64,000 nt of DNA, taken from NCBI RefSeq assembly GCF_963678635.1, contig NC_087071.1, positions 47,286,889 to 47,350,888 of the forward strand. The letters are read 5' to 3'. The position numbers and the translations under genes are program-made. Origin of the DNA: Symsagittifera roscoffensis. Its lineage: Eukaryota > Xenacoelomorpha > Acoela > Convolutidae. This document shows, piece after piece, positions 1-11,952 of the stretch. The notes under the pieces are model-generated. The model worked only from the letters and a program-made list of their open reading frames with translations. It was not told where the DNA came from and ran no database searches. How positions within the stretch are numbered: position 1 is the first letter of the stretch; every line of letters starts with the position of its first letter.

Positions 1-597
1 TTTTCACTAACCTTTCATTTCCTTGCACCACACGAAAGAGATTTGCACTGCTCACATGATATTATGTTGCGCACTAAACAAACACATACATACAGTTACT
101 ATCGTTTCATCCAAAATCACTTTGACCTCCACACACCCTCTAGACAACCACACCATCGTTTTCAATTCATCAATTCAAAATACACTTCACCGTATTTCCT
201 AAATTTCACATATTGTATTAAAGACACTAACCTCCATGGTATTCTTCGTAATTATGACCCCATAACCCAAATGTACATTTTCTGCCCCATCACCAAGACC
301 TTCAACGCCGAAGAATCCCGACCCTTCCTTATCCCGCACGAGTTTGTACAGCCTATAGAAATCCCAATTTTAGAATTCATCCACAACACTAAATTCAATC
401 ACAAATTATATAACTTAATCCAAAACACACCTTATGAGTTTGCAGTAGGCACTGAAGAACTAACCACTATTAAGGCACTTCAATTGCTTTGGCCACTGCT
501 TCAGACTAAAAATATCATCCGCATTCTAGCTAAACTACTAACAACTTCAGAACTAATTCACGACATCTTCCCCCACGGTTTTTTCCCCGACGACTAA
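1..597 (+). CDS. 3' end of an unidentified open reading frame, open at the window edge
   Basis: Frame 1 is open from base 1 to a TAA at 595-597, giving 198 residues with no start needed inside the window; the first internal ATG is at 64. The product is rich in His, Ile, Leu, Thr, Asn and Phe, which follows from the A/C bias of the DNA. I recognise no domain, no signal peptide and no cysteine pattern. GTAAGT follows the stop codon immediately, which may be chance. Because it shares the composition of the 1-2640 block it is more likely a mobile-element protein than a host gene. A missed host exon remains possible. Confidence 0.35.
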   Translation, partial: FSLTFHFLAPHERDLHCSHDIMLRTKQTHTYSYYRFIQNHFDLHTPSRQPHHRFQFINSKYTSPYFLNFTYCIKDTNLHGILRNYDPITQMYIFCPITKTFNAEESRPFLIPHEFVQPIEIPILEFIHNTKFNHKLYNLIQNTPYEFAVGTEELTTIKALQLLWPLLQTKNIIRILAKLLTTSELIHDIFPHGFFPDD

Positions 598-2640
598 CAG
601 GTAAGTATGAATTAAATGAATATTACTAACTAATTACAGTATTAAAAACTCACCATTCTTTATTCATGTTTTCATTAGATTTTTAGCTTTCATCCGACAA
701 TCACCTACAAAAACCACAAAAGAAACAATAAAAATCACAATTTTCATCAAACAATTTTAAAATTCTATTAATCTCTTACACTTATAAATTTCTAAATTTA
801 ATATCAATGCAGTAAATTCATCTCTAATATTTTCCCCCAAAGCAGTAAATCTAATTATGATGAAAATTTGTATCTTAATATTCCCCCATAACTAGCAGTA
901 AATTTCCAAATTCTATGCAGTAAATTAATAAAATGCAATTGCAGTACTAACCTTTTGATATTTTCATTCATTCGCACAAAAATCCTATCCACACTCGCAC
1001 AGCTCGCCCACGAAGAATTGTTTAAAATAATGAATTTCAGTTTCAAGTTTTCACACTCAACAACTCTAACATATAATAACATGTTTCAAACTTTCCTTTA
1101 ACCCGGTTGGAAAGGAATCATATACTAAACAAAACTAACCAATGCAGCTCACTAAATACCACAAATCATAGAATAACAGCATGACTAAGAAAAGGAAACC
1201 AACGGTACCCAAACCGGATTAACCCAGTTTAAAACTGGATAATTTATTCTTTTGAAGACTATTACAAAGTCTTAGAAAGAAATAATAAAACACAAAAAAG
1301 TCGAAAGACAAACCCATACCACAAACAATTTGCTTTTTGGAAAAAGTACATAACCAACAAGACATAAGTAAGACCAACAAACCCAACATAAAACGTTGTC
1401 ACATAACAGGACCCCTCACAAAAACCGCATGAAATCATACTCCCACTCCTGGCCTAACCCACCAGGAAGGACGTCCTGAGCATGCTCTATAGCCGGCCTA
1501 ACCCACCGCGCTACATCCACGCTTTGTGACCACACCTCTATTTTTAATAAGAGCTACTCAAGGGTGAGTAACTCTTCAAAATAACCGAACTAAAACAAAA
1601 AGCTTTTGTGAAAACAACTAACTAAAATCATTATTAAAAAATATTAAACTAATAAAAGTTTTATAAAATGTAAAATCACATGATGCAATATATAGATCAG
1701 AATACAACACCAAGGACGAACATCAAAAGACAAGACGACCCCACTACACTCGAGAGAGAATGACCAACTACAATCGATATGCCGCTCACAACCACAACTC
1801 AAAGGATTTAGAGTACGACTTGACCTCGCAGAAAAGGACTTCATTGAACTAGACCAATGACCACCTCGATGTTCAAGTATACGTACAGATCCGAGTAACC
1901 AGGCATCCCCTCCACGCACAATCTCCACGCCATTCCCAAGCTAGATCAGACACAAAAGAAGTTCTCCACGAAGAACAGAAAAACCTGACATAGCCAACCA
2001 TTCTGAAATCAGATTTGAGTTTGTTGCGAAGACTTAGTCGTTGTCACAAGAAGAACACAACGTCTTATGTCTCTAACTCCAGCTTCCTGGAACTTCCTTA
2101 ACAAAGAAGAAGCGGAAGAAAATTATGATGTTCACCAAATACCAACGTCCATCATCCATCCTTGAATTACAGAAGAACTGTTCTAAAAAACTCTGTAAAA
2201 CCCGGATGGGTGGAACCTGATCTAAACTACATTTTATGATTGGATAAATTAAATGTTTTACCAATGTAAAGTATTTAATATTAACCAATCACGATCCATC
2301 TAACTAACAACCCACTTATTTGTAAGTGCTGAAGTTACTTGTAATTTCAGCACCAGAGAGATTTGAATTTAACTTAGAAATTAGTTGGACTCTCCCGAGC
2401 ACTTCAGCAGCCGCAATAAACCAGTATACCCTAGATCTATTGAGCCTAGCAGAGACTAGTTAAACAACCTGAGACTAGATAGTATAAGAGTAAGATTAGG
2501 ATCGGTATTAGACTAAGAAGTTGCACGAATCTATCCGGCCGAAAATAAGATAGCGTGACGAGCAGACGGTGTACCCTATCCGAAATTACTCTATGAGTTA
2601 TACACTCCAGTCCTAACTCACGTCACATTTTCTGTTATAA
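1..2640 (+). mobile_element. A/C-rich block, probable 3' part of a mobile element (left-truncated)
   Basis: From the window edge to about 2640 the + strand is strongly A- and C-rich, whereas everything to the right is T-rich; the switch is abrupt. The block opens with a reading frame that enters from the edge and stops at 597, followed by about 2 kb of non-coding A/C-rich DNA. A segment at about 2321-2627 begins TGTAAGTG and ends GTCACA, contains AATAAA near 2415 and a short hairpin near 2326-2353, and could be a terminal repeat of a retrotransposon. I see no polypurine tract before it and no second copy in the window, so the class is inference. Confidence 0.4.
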
Positions 2641-3479
2641 ATTTTTAACTCAATTAAATAAATTTTCCTTATTTTTCCTCTTTTTGTTTGAGCCTTTGTT
2701 AAATCGACTTAGTGGCCTCATGTTGCCTATTTTGAAGAGAGAAAAATTTCTCTTTTATTTGTGTTTTGATGAGGAGGGAGACTGGTTTGTAAGACTTTCG
2801 TATGAGAAAATTTTTTGGCTCAAAAGTTTACTGCTTGGCATTTTTTCTCGATGCGAGTACCACATTTTATTATCTTAATATACTTTCTTTATAACCAATC
2901 GAGTCAAACAATCAACCGTGTGATAGATTTTGTTTTTTGGCATTTTCGTTTTTTTTTTTGCAATCAGCGGCTTTCGTCTCATTTTAGTCAGCTACTTATG
3001 CATGCTTTGTTTTGATCGTGTTGCGAAACTTCGCTTGGCCGCTGTAATAAAACTGATGTAAACATCTTAATATTTTTATGTATTCTTGAGTTTCTTATCA
3101 GCTGAAAGAGTAAAAGTTGAATCGACGCTTAAAGCATTAGAGGTGCAATATCAGGACAAATAATAAAACTTCGAGAAGATTTTCCGAATACTTTTCAAAA
3201 TGACGATTTCACTAAAGGAGTTTTTGGGGGAAATTTTTTCTGACTAGATTTGGAAACATGAAAAATGGCGTCAAAAAATCCTCTGTTTGTCTGCTTTTTT
3301 GTCGGCTTAGTTACCGCAGCACCAAATGTGCCTAAAGTTTGGGCATTTTTACGAACTAAAAAACATTTCAGTGTATTCCGGTTTTCGGCAAGTAATTGAG
3401 CTCCAAGAAATTAAACGTATTTCTTGCTGTGTTTTATTTTGAAAGTTGTTTTCTTAATGAATTCAAGGGTTGTTCTGTG

Positions 3480-3765
3480 CCTTTAGTGCATTGTTAACAC
3501 CCGTGCTTGAGATCACAAACCCCAGAAGTTCGATTTCAGTCGGGGCCTGTTTTTTGTCGAAACAGAAACGTTTCAGCTAATTTTTGTCGGCGCAGGTCCC
3601 GCAGAAAGGCTCGGTTTCTTTTTAGCATTTTGAAAGCTCTTTGTAAAGTTTCCAATATTGCAAGTAATTTTTTTTCAGTGTTTTTTCGTCTTTTTGCTTG
3701 CTGGTAATCATAGTTACGCACTTTTGTATCGCAAGTGATGCGAAGCTTCGCTTCGCCTCATTGCA
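3480..3765 (+). repeat. Degenerate SINE-like copy with GC palindromic tail
   Basis: A weak tRNA-like head with a B-box-like TTCGATTTC near 3528 leads to a T-rich body and ends in the palindromic motif GCGAAGCTTCGCTTCGCCTC (3740-3759). The same tail recurs near 5640, 8590, 17670, 22845, 31140, 58070 and 60825, usually followed by TGTGT or TGTNA. The head and tail together suggest one SINE family. Boundaries are approximate. Confidence 0.45.
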
Positions 3766-4404
3766 TAAAACATAATTATTTAGGATAAGAAAACTTGATT
3801 AAACTTTGAAAACCTAGTTTTAAGAGCTTAATCTAGCTCTTTCTTCTTAAAAAAATTTCAAAATAGATTTTGAAATTATTGTGCAAAAAGTTGAAAAATC
3901 TTCAATTTTTTCTCGTTCATTTCTGCTTTTCATTCGTTTTTGAAGACACGTGTTGTCGATTATGCTTAATTCACTAATTTTCTTCGCGTTGGTTTAATTC
4001 TCTCAACACACCATGCACAGACAAAACGACTCTAATTTAAAAAATTGTAATCTGTTTAAGCATGTGCACAGTCACAGGCAATCTTCGTTGCTCATGTTGA
4101 TGGATCTATTTCAATGTTGCGTGTTTGTTGTGTCCTGTGAAGCTTTCGTCGGGTGTGTCGATTGTTTGACAAATAACAACAGAAATGTATGGGAGATAGG
4201 ATTGTCAAATTGTTTCTTTTAAGGTTTCTTTTTGCTTTTTGAATGGTTGCAAACCGAAAAAATTGAAAATACTAAGATATATACGCTTGCAATTAGCAAG
4301 CTTTTGTCAAACCGGAGTATAGACTTTTCCGGGTTAACAACTTGCTGAACAGAATCATTTGTATTTTGGCTCATATTGAGTTCAAACTCCTGTGCGTTCG
4401 CGGC

Positions 4405-4480
4405 CAACTTAGCCTGGAGGTAGTGAATATGCCTGGGATTTCAAAGGTCTTGGGTTCGAATCTGACCTGAAACTGTTTTT
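4405..4480 (+). repeat. tRNA-like SINE head
   Basis: An RNA polymerase III B-box GGTTCGAATCT (4453-4463) is preceded by an A-box-like stretch around 4412. No foldable acceptor stem or CCA-ready 3' end is seen, so this is a SINE head rather than a functional tRNA gene. Confidence 0.4.
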
Positions 4481-4854
4481 TTTTAAACGGGAAAAATTCT
4501 GTTTCAAAGATTTGAAACCTAAAAAGTTTTTTTGGAAAGTTTTTACTGTTGAAGTTTTAAGTTAAATGTCTGTTGACCGTTTTTTAGAACTTTGGCCGTT
4601 TTTTAGAAACTGTTTAAATTTTCTTAAAATTTACGCAATCAAATCTGAGATGAAAAATCCAATTGAAAGAACTGGTTGCAAAAATGGCGACTCCTTTTTT
4701 GTCAGAGAAATGTTGTCTTCTTAGGAAAATTGATCATCTCAAAATTTTTACACATGCAAACTTCAGTGAGTGTTATTGTGATAGTACGACTATTTCTTTT
4801 CTAACATAAGTAGTAAATAATGGTGCCACCTCTGTTATATCTCGCAATTTTTTG

Positions 4855-5395
4855 AAATGCATAATTTATACATAATTTGTATTAATGCTTTCCAATTTTT
4901 TACATGCAAAGTTACTGTGGATGCCTTCAGTTTGTTGTATACCAAATTATTACTTGCAAAATTGTGTCTATTTGTTTTTGGTGCTACCTTTGTTGCATCG
5001 CATTGGCAATTTATTAGCATAAGCTGTTTTGTTTGTAACTAAGGTTTGCCGATTGTTAAGCGTTCGTGGCTGAGAGGCCAGGGCTTAAGACTCCAAATCG
5101 TAAGGTGGCAGGTTCGAATCCAATACTGCATAATTTATACATAATTTGTATAAATGCTTTCCAATTTTTTACTTGCAAAGTTAGAGTGGATGCCTTCAAT
5201 TTGTTATATACCAAATTATTACTTGCAAAATTGTGTCTATTTGTTTTTGGTGCTACTTTTGTTGCATCGCATCGGCAATTTATTAGCATGGGCTGTTTTG
5301 TTTGTAACTAGAAATTGCCGATTGTTAAGCGTTCGTGGCCGAGAGGGCAGGGCTTAAGACTCAGAATCGTAAGGTCGCAGTTTCGAATCCAATAC
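4855..5395 (+). repeat. Tandem pair of a ~269-bp tRNA-headed repeat
   Basis: Two adjacent copies (about 4858-5127 and 5128-5395) share a body beginning GCATAATTTATACATAATTT and end in a Leu/Ser-like tRNA domain with the A-box region GTGGCTGAGAGG and a B-box GGTTCGAATCC at 5111-5121; the second copy has TTTCGAATCC at 5381-5390. Several substitutions separate the copies. A third, dispersed copy of the body lies at 30823-30945. The tRNA part lacks pairable ends, so it is a SINE module rather than an active tRNA. Confidence 0.6.
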
Positions 5396-5699
5396 TAGCA
5401 AAGTTATGCTGATTCGAGTTTTAAGTTTTTTTTTGTTATAAAGATGCTTTTTTGTCGTGTTCTGGCTAGTGTTTATCAATTTTTTAAATCTTTTTTTTGT
5501 GCAGCATCAGTATAGCAAATTCATTCAATTTCTAACACGTACCTCCAGCTTCAGCTGGGCGGCTAGTTGTTTTGAGACATAAAAATTTTTTTGGATCACC
5601 TAGTTTTTTTTTTCGACTTATGTTTGTGTTGTATCGCAAGTGGTGCTGAGCTCGCTTCGCCTCTGTGTTACAAAAATTGATCCGGTGATTTTGTGGCAG

Positions 5700-8600
5700 G
5701 TGCGAGAATAGGTTCAGTGAAGCTGTACGATCCCCCGGCGGCTGATCCGGATGGACTGACTATGGGTCTGGTGCAGGCCACTTTCGTGGTGGGCACGGAG
5801 AACCAGTCCAACTGGTGGCCAGTGTGCGAAATGCCTATAGATGTGAGTGAGGACATTCATTCGCACTCTGGCTCATATGGGAGGCTGAAAAAAAGAACAT
5901 ATAACCGTTTTATTATTACCCGTTTAATAAATGACTTTTTTCCTTTCCCCACCAGCGAATATTTACTCAAAAAACTTATGTTAGCCATGTCTGATTACAA
6001 TAAAAATGGTCATGTTGACTAATTAAGCTATTCTAAACATATTTAGTTTTCAGATGTAACCATAGAAAACCATTCGTTATTCCATAAAAGATTTAATCCC
6101 AGATGGGGGGATTGGTTCTATTACTGTTTTTTTTTCTAGCCGATCCTGCAATATTGTATTGCCAAGGTTCAATACGTGATCGCATACGCAATTTCGGGAC
6201 CATTTCGAAAGTATCGCATCCTTCAGAAATTAACTTTCTATAAGTTTTGATGCGTTCTACTTTGTTTCTACGTGTGATAGTTGTTCTTTTCTGCTGTGAT
6301 GATCATTTTGGGATTTTCGCATTAATTTTATTCAGTTTCATGTTTTTGGTTCGTGCCTGCGAAGTGCAACTTGGCTTGTTTGATAACGTGTGCTATTGTG
6401 ATGTTCAGGTGGCGGAGAAAGTGTGTGACATGGTGCTGCCTGCGACCTACAGTGTGTTTGTGGGTGGGTCAACTCTAGTGGCCAGAGACATCCTGGGGGT
6501 GGCCTACTGTCTCGACATCACCTGTCCACAGAACGAAACTGTGCCGCTCACTGAGTGTCAAATAAGCTTGTCCGACCAGCAAGTTATGACCAGTTATCTC
6601 ATATGTCTAGGTAGCCTCTTAAACTATATTTTGTACCACTTAGTTATTATGGTGACCTAATTCGAACTAGATGCAGGTACAGTAGCGGATATATATGGGG
6701 GGGGGATGGACGGACGCCCCCTCTAATGGATTTGACCCCCTGCCGACCTAAAGGGTCCCCCTTGGTAATATTTTGAGATATCTATTTTTGGTAAGATGCC
6801 CTAAAATTTTTCGAAAGTCGCCTATGGCGCCAATATACGCTAATTTTTGAGGGGAGCGCGCGCCGAAAAAACGCGATTTTTTGGTCAACATTTTTCAAAA
6901 TTTGCCAAAAAACGCATTTTTTGGCGTGTTTGTATAAAAACTTTATAGTGATTTGGGAGAGCTCAGAGAATCAATTAGGCGCTTTTTTCCAGTTTCCCAC
7001 GCCCCTCGTAAAATTTAAAAATGAAGCTGTTCAAAAATTGTTCACACGCCATTTTGCATGTAAGAAATGTTGTGAAAGTTTGTTCACCTGTTCACGCTGA
7101 CACGTTTTGATGCAGTTTATAACATGAAAAGTGGTTTTAAACAAGTTTTCATATAATAAATTTCCGAAAAAATCAAGGGGGAAACTGGAAAAGAGCCCAA
7201 TTCGGTCGACCTAATACAAGGTCGACAAAATTTTCGATTTTTTTTAAAGTCCGCCCCCCTCGAGAAAATCCTAGATCCGCCCCTGTGCAGGTATAAACAA
7301 AATGAGACTATTATTATTGCAAGCTTCGAATTTTTGCAAAGTTTGCAGAAATTAGTGTCCTTTTTAGTAAACAGAGTCAAAAAAGAACTACTAAGTGCGT
7401 TTCGCCCAATCTTTTTCTGCATACTGTGGTTGTTTTAGTTTTGTGCATTGCCCATCTTCAGTCAGAGCCAATCCATTTATTCTGTTGTCCGTCCATGATT
7501 CATTTTGTTTTCCTTTATTAAAAGTCACGACGCAGTGAATTTATAGGTCTTGATGATTTTTTGGTAGTGATTTTTTGGTTGTTCAGGTAAAAGTTTTATT
7601 TGTTCACCTTCTAATTTGATTTTTCGCGGTCTGACTTATTAAGTTCACTTTTTTTCCTTTTTTTTAAAGGAAGGCAAAATCCGCTGTTGAACAGCAACAA
7701 TTTAAAGGCCACGAAAAACGTGATCGACTTCTAGTTTCGAAAGTGGAATTTAATTTTCAGATTTCCCTGCGAAATAAAAATTTTACCTTTGGATCCAGTT
7801 TATGGGCTACTTTTACCAAAAAAAGCAATCATAAATTGTTCTTGAGTCCCAAAAAGCTTTAAGGCCATCTATTTGTTCGTGGAATTTTGAAAATCGAAGT
7901 TGTTTCCAAAAACACCAAGTCAGTTTCTTTGGTTTCCTTGCTTTCTTTGGCGAAAATGTTTAAATTAAACATCGAATGTTCATGTCATTGTTGGTTGATT
8001 TTTTATGGCTGTAATTTGTATATTGATGTTTTTCCTAATATTGTAAATGAGTTTTGTTTGTTTATTAATGGCTATTTACACAAGCATAGCTTGTGTTATA
8101 GTATGAACTTTCTTTTTTCCAACCTAAATCGCAAATATTGCTGCGATGCAATTGTTGCGTTAAAATGTGTTCATTTTGAAAGTGTTTGTTTTGATCAATA
8201 ACCAGCTATTAAGTACAGTCAATGCTAACCTTATTAACACAGACTATAGCTTCAAGGTATCATGGATCTGTAGCGTAGAGAAAGTGAAGGAGACCCGCAA
8301 CAAAAAAGAGGGTTCGAACCTCGGAAGGGTCGGATTTTTTAATGAACTTTTTCGTATACTAGTTAAATGTGTCCGCTTTATAAATTGAGGCATGTTAGTT
8401 GGTAAATTTCTTTTCAAAAGGACTGGTACTGCTAATGCGTCATAATTGGCTTGCATCACTTAGCACTTATGTAGACTCATATTTGGCGTGCGTCACTTAA
8501 GAGATTTTGTAAACTCAAAGTTTTACACGTTAAGTGTTTCCCAGTAGCGTTATCGGTCGTTTTTTTTTGCTTGTGAATGCGCAGTGCCACATCGCCTCTG

Positions 8601-11600
8601 TGTATGATTGTTAATTGTTATGTAGTGTTATTTGTGATTGTTTTTGTGACTATGATCTATTGTTAGTTGACTGTTCAGATGAGCCTACTAACAGAGAGTG
8701 TTGGATCACTGACTCCAACATGCCCATGTACTGTGTGGAGCCTGTGAGGTACGAGAGAGTGAGCAATGTCATGTCCTACTTGGGATTCGCAGTCGCAGTA
8801 AGTACTCATCGTCTTTTTTTGTTTGTAACTTCCTTCGCCGGTAATTAGGCACGTGATCAGAAGATGCATGTTGTCAATTCCACGACTGTCCCACTGTTAT
8901 CGCGGTGAGTCGATACACAAAAAAATCAAAACCAGTGACCAAAGGGATTCGGATCCCGAATTTGGACAGGCCAAGCAGGTCACGATGGTTTTTTTTGTTT
9001 CTTTTTTCAGGAATGTATTAAAATTTGTTCAAGCTCAAATTTACTTTTTCGCGTTTGGACTTTTGATTTCACTTAAGTTCAGTTCGTCTCCTTTGTTAAA
9101 AGAAGGCAAACTACACTATCAAACAGTGCAAGTGTAAAAGTCACGAGAAACATGATCGACTTCTAACTTCGGAAATGAAATTCAAGTATCAGATTTCCCT
9201 GCGAAACTCAATTATAAATTGTTCGAGATTTTCAACAAGCTGTAAGGCCATCTGTTTCTTTCTTCGAAATTCGAAAGTTGAGTTTTTTAAAATAACAAGT
9301 CAGTATTGTTTCTGTGTAAGTTCATTGACTCTTTACAATTTGTCTGTTGGATGTTTTTATACTCTGAAATGCTCGTTTTCAATATACATTTTGAACAACA
9401 GTTACTTCGAAACTTTTTTCATAGAGGAAGAGCAAATTATCACAACAACCTTCTATGAAGTTACCAAATCTGTTCCTCATCTGCATTAAGTTTTCAATCC
9501 GCGTTATAAAGTAAGCACTGCCGAGTTTAGTAAAAATTTCACACCGATTTATTCATTCTTCTCGCTAAGATTGTTTCACTTGGCATGGACAATTTTTTAC
9601 GCCGCTTATTCGAGAAAGAGTTCGCTCCGATGGCATTTTCAGACCCGTATTTATTTGTTTATGCTTTCCAACAAAGATTTGGAGAATTTCATAGAGAGTA
9701 GCTCTGATCATTTGCTCTTGCTCTATATAAAGTTTTTGCTGAAACTCGAAGTAATTAGTGTCCAAATTTGCATTGAAAACAGTAATTTCAGAGAGTAAAA
9801 ACCTGAATTTGCGCTCGTTTTTGTCCACTACTGTAACAAGATTGCATTGCTCGTCTGAATTATGAAGTCACTTATTAAGTCAATCGTGATGAGACACACA
9901 CCCCTGAAATGCTGAAAACGATATGCGTTCCGTGAACAATATCCAAATGCGTGATCAACTTTTAAGAAAACGACGAGAAGCGACTGTTAAAAGCTTGATC
10001 TTTCAGAGCTTTCGAAAATCGTATATAAATACTGCAACAATCCAAAACTCATCGTTTCACGTCGCTCGTAAATGGAGGTCCTGTCTTTAAGATAACAACC
10101 ACAAACGCAGCGTTTTCTCTCATTTGGTAATTTCGCTCTCATTTGGTAATCTCGCTCTCAAATGCCACAAACTCCCTAAATGGATGTCGAGTACTCGTGA
10201 TAATGCTCGGAAACCTGATTTTGTATTCACAAATTGCGTCGAAACCATCAGGCAATTGTTAATCTGAAACTTTGCTTGACCTCCTCTATTGACTTGTCCC
10301 GAAGGCTTCTGTGCCACTCGTGAAAAATCTGGCATTGCATGTCTTGAGAAATTGATGTTTAACTGCGACTGAAGTCGTTTTCTCAGCAAATTCACCAAAA
10401 CACTAGCAGAGAAAGCTTAGAGCAAATTCTGGTTTTTAAGAGTCGATAAACGAAGTTCAGTCTCTTAAATAGGTCACGATGGTTTTTTTTGTTTCTTTTT
10501 TCAGGAAAGTATTAAAATTTGTTCAAGCTCAAATTAACTTTTTCGCGTTTGGACTTTTGATTTCACTTAAGTTCAGTTCGTCTCCTTTGTTAAAAGAAGG
10601 CAAACTACACTATCAAACAGTGCAAGTGTAAAAGTCACGAGAAACATGATCGACTTCTAACTTCGGAAATGAAATTCAAGTATCAGATTTCCCTGCGAAA
10701 CTCAATTATAAATTGTTCGAGATTTTCAACAAGCTGTAAGGCCATCTGTTTCTTTCTTCGAAATTCGAAAGTTGAGTTTTTTAAAATAACAAGTCAGTAT
10801 TGTTTCTGTGTAAGTTCATTGACTCTTTACAATTTGTCTGTTGGATGTTTTTATACTCTGAAATGCTCGTTTTCAATATACATTTTGAACAACAGTTACT
10901 TCGAAACTTTTTTCATAGAGGAAGAGCAAATTATCACAACAACCTTCTATGAAGTTACCAAATCTGTTCCTCATCTGCATTAAGTTTTCAATCCGCGTTA
11001 TAAAGTAAGCACTGCCGAGTTTAGTAAAAATTTCACACCGATTTATTCATTCTTCTCGCTAAGATTGTTTCACTTGGCATGGACAATTTTTTACGCCGCT
11101 TATTCGAGAAAGAGTTCGCTCCGATGGCATTTTCAGACCCGTATTTATTTGTTAATGCTTTCCAACAAAGATTTGGAGAATTTCATAGAGAGTAGCTCTG
11201 ATCATTTGCTCTTGCTCTATATAAAGTTTTTGCTGAAACTCGAAGTAATTAGTGTCCAAATTTGCATTGAAAACAGTAATTTCAGAGTAAAAACCTGAAT
11301 TTGCGCTCGTTTTTGTCCACTACTGTAACAAGATTGCATTGCTCGTCTGAATTATGAAGTCACTTATTAAGTCAATCGTGATGAGACACACACCCCTGAA
11401 ATGCTGAAAACGATATGCGTTCCGTGAACAATATCCAAATGCGTGATCAACTTTTAAGAAAACGACGAGAAGCGACTGTTAAAAGCATGATCTTTCAGAG
11501 CTAGATAAAAGTTCTTTTAATAACTTTCTCTTTAATACCTTAACTCTTGGAAATGACGGCCGCTTTAAAAGTCTCATAGGTCATAAAACATCCTATAGTT

Positions 11601-11952
11601 GATTTTCATAAAAAATGGAATGCGTGAGATATTTTCCAAATTATAAAATAATTTCTGGTGGAGGATGGTATAGGAATTTCTTTTAATGTCAGAAAATTTA
11701 CTGCTCTTCCTGAATCAAGGGTCGTTCGTCACTTGGAAACTTAATTAATGAAAGTATAATTAAGCGTCTTATCGTTTTTGGACTGAGACGTGCTCTGTAT
11801 TGTAGGTGTTCAGTGTCTTTGCGGTTATGTGCGGCTTCTTGGCTGCAGATGCAAATCGAATCATCCAGCTGAACAAACTGGACTCTTCAGGCGGAAGAAA
11901 CAAACAGTCACTAATAGGCATGAACAAGCATGGATCCACCACTGCCAACTGA
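5700..11952 (+). CDS. 3' exons of a single-pass membrane protein with an SRCR-like domain
   Basis: Four exons join in frame: 5700-5842, 6409-6610, 8679-8797 and 11806-11952 (TGA at 11950-11952), each with clear AG and GT borders. They encode about 203 residues of a C-terminus; earlier exons lie outside or unseen. The first two exons look like a scavenger-receptor cysteine-rich fold: a GSVKLYDPP strand, WWPVCE, AEKVCDMVLP, a LDITC-P-NE segment and LTEC correspond in order to the family's W-x-x-VC, VVCR-LG, L-x-V-C-x-G-x-E and L-x-x-C landmarks. More cysteines follow (RECW, MYCVEP). Then comes a hydrophobic segment (MSYLGFAVAVFSVFAVMCGF) split by the last intron, and a short tail of about 35 residues, probably cytoplasmic, rich in Ser, Gly, Asn and Lys. 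I infer a type I or type II surface protein. The SRCR assignment is moderate, and ligand and role are unknown. Confidence 0.5.
6680..7285. mobile_element. hAT-type MITE with exact 8-bp target-site duplication
   Basis: The right end reads as the inverted CAGGGGCGGATCTAGGATTT terminus and the left end begins CAGTAGCGGAT. The element is flanked on both sides by TGCAGGTA (6672-6679 and 7286-7293), a perfect 8-bp duplication characteristic of hAT transposition. At 606 bp it has no transposase frame, so it is non-autonomous. It sits in the second visible intron of the SRCR-like gene. Related copies occur at 31218-31403, 34628-34901 and 61802-62190. Confidence 0.85.
7294..8678. other. Intron remainder of the SRCR-like gene: dispersed-repeat fragments
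   Basis: About 7556-7900 is a copy of the dispersed R1 family (listed at 14967). 8130-8240 matches 60100-60240, and 8385-8600 matches 60690-60840, so these are pieces of the same repeat set seen near the right end of the window. A tRNA-like SINE head with B-box GGTTCGAACCT is at 8311-8321. No coding potential is supported. Confidence 0.5.
8977..10010 (+). repeat. Left copy of a 1.03-kb direct duplication
   Basis: This block is repeated almost base for base at 10471-11502, offset by 1494 bp falling to 1492 after a 2-bp indel near 9790. Only a handful of substitutions are visible, so the event is recent. The block contains an R1 copy (8977-9300) followed by a truncated copy of the TA-flanked inverted-repeat element (about 9350-9829, ending GTCCAC then TA). 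It lies in the last intron of the SRCR-like gene. Confidence 0.9.
10471..11502 (+). repeat. Right copy of the 1.03-kb direct duplication
   Basis: Near-identical to 8977-10010. The 104-codon frame at 10669-10983 is identical to that at 9175-9489 because the DNA is duplicated, not because a protein is conserved. In this copy the R1 repeat keeps its 5' end (AAGAGTCGATAAACG from about 10439), which the left copy lacks, so this arrangement may be the donor state. The spacer 10011-10470 is not duplicated. Confidence 0.9.

Larger units (their letters stand above)
2641..5699. other. Repeat-rich non-coding stretch upstream of the SRCR-like gene
   Basis: T-rich DNA with no supportable exon. It holds degenerate SINE-like copies (tails near 3020-3050, 3735-3760 and 5634-5665), tRNA-like heads at 4405-4480, and a duplicated unit at 4855-5395 listed separately. 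Short frames on either strand here are repeat-derived. The 5' exons of the gene that starts at 5700 in this window are not visible here. Confidence 0.6.

Noticed and set aside
5058-5395. Two Leu/Ser-like tRNA genes
   Set aside because: B-boxes are good, but no complete acceptor stem forms and the units repeat together with a non-tRNA body, so they are SINE heads.
9175-10983. Two identical 104-codon frames (9175-9489 and 10669-10983) as duplicated genes
   Set aside because: Identity comes from a 1.03-kb DNA duplication; the frame lies in R1 and a truncated inverted-repeat element and has no splice or homology support.
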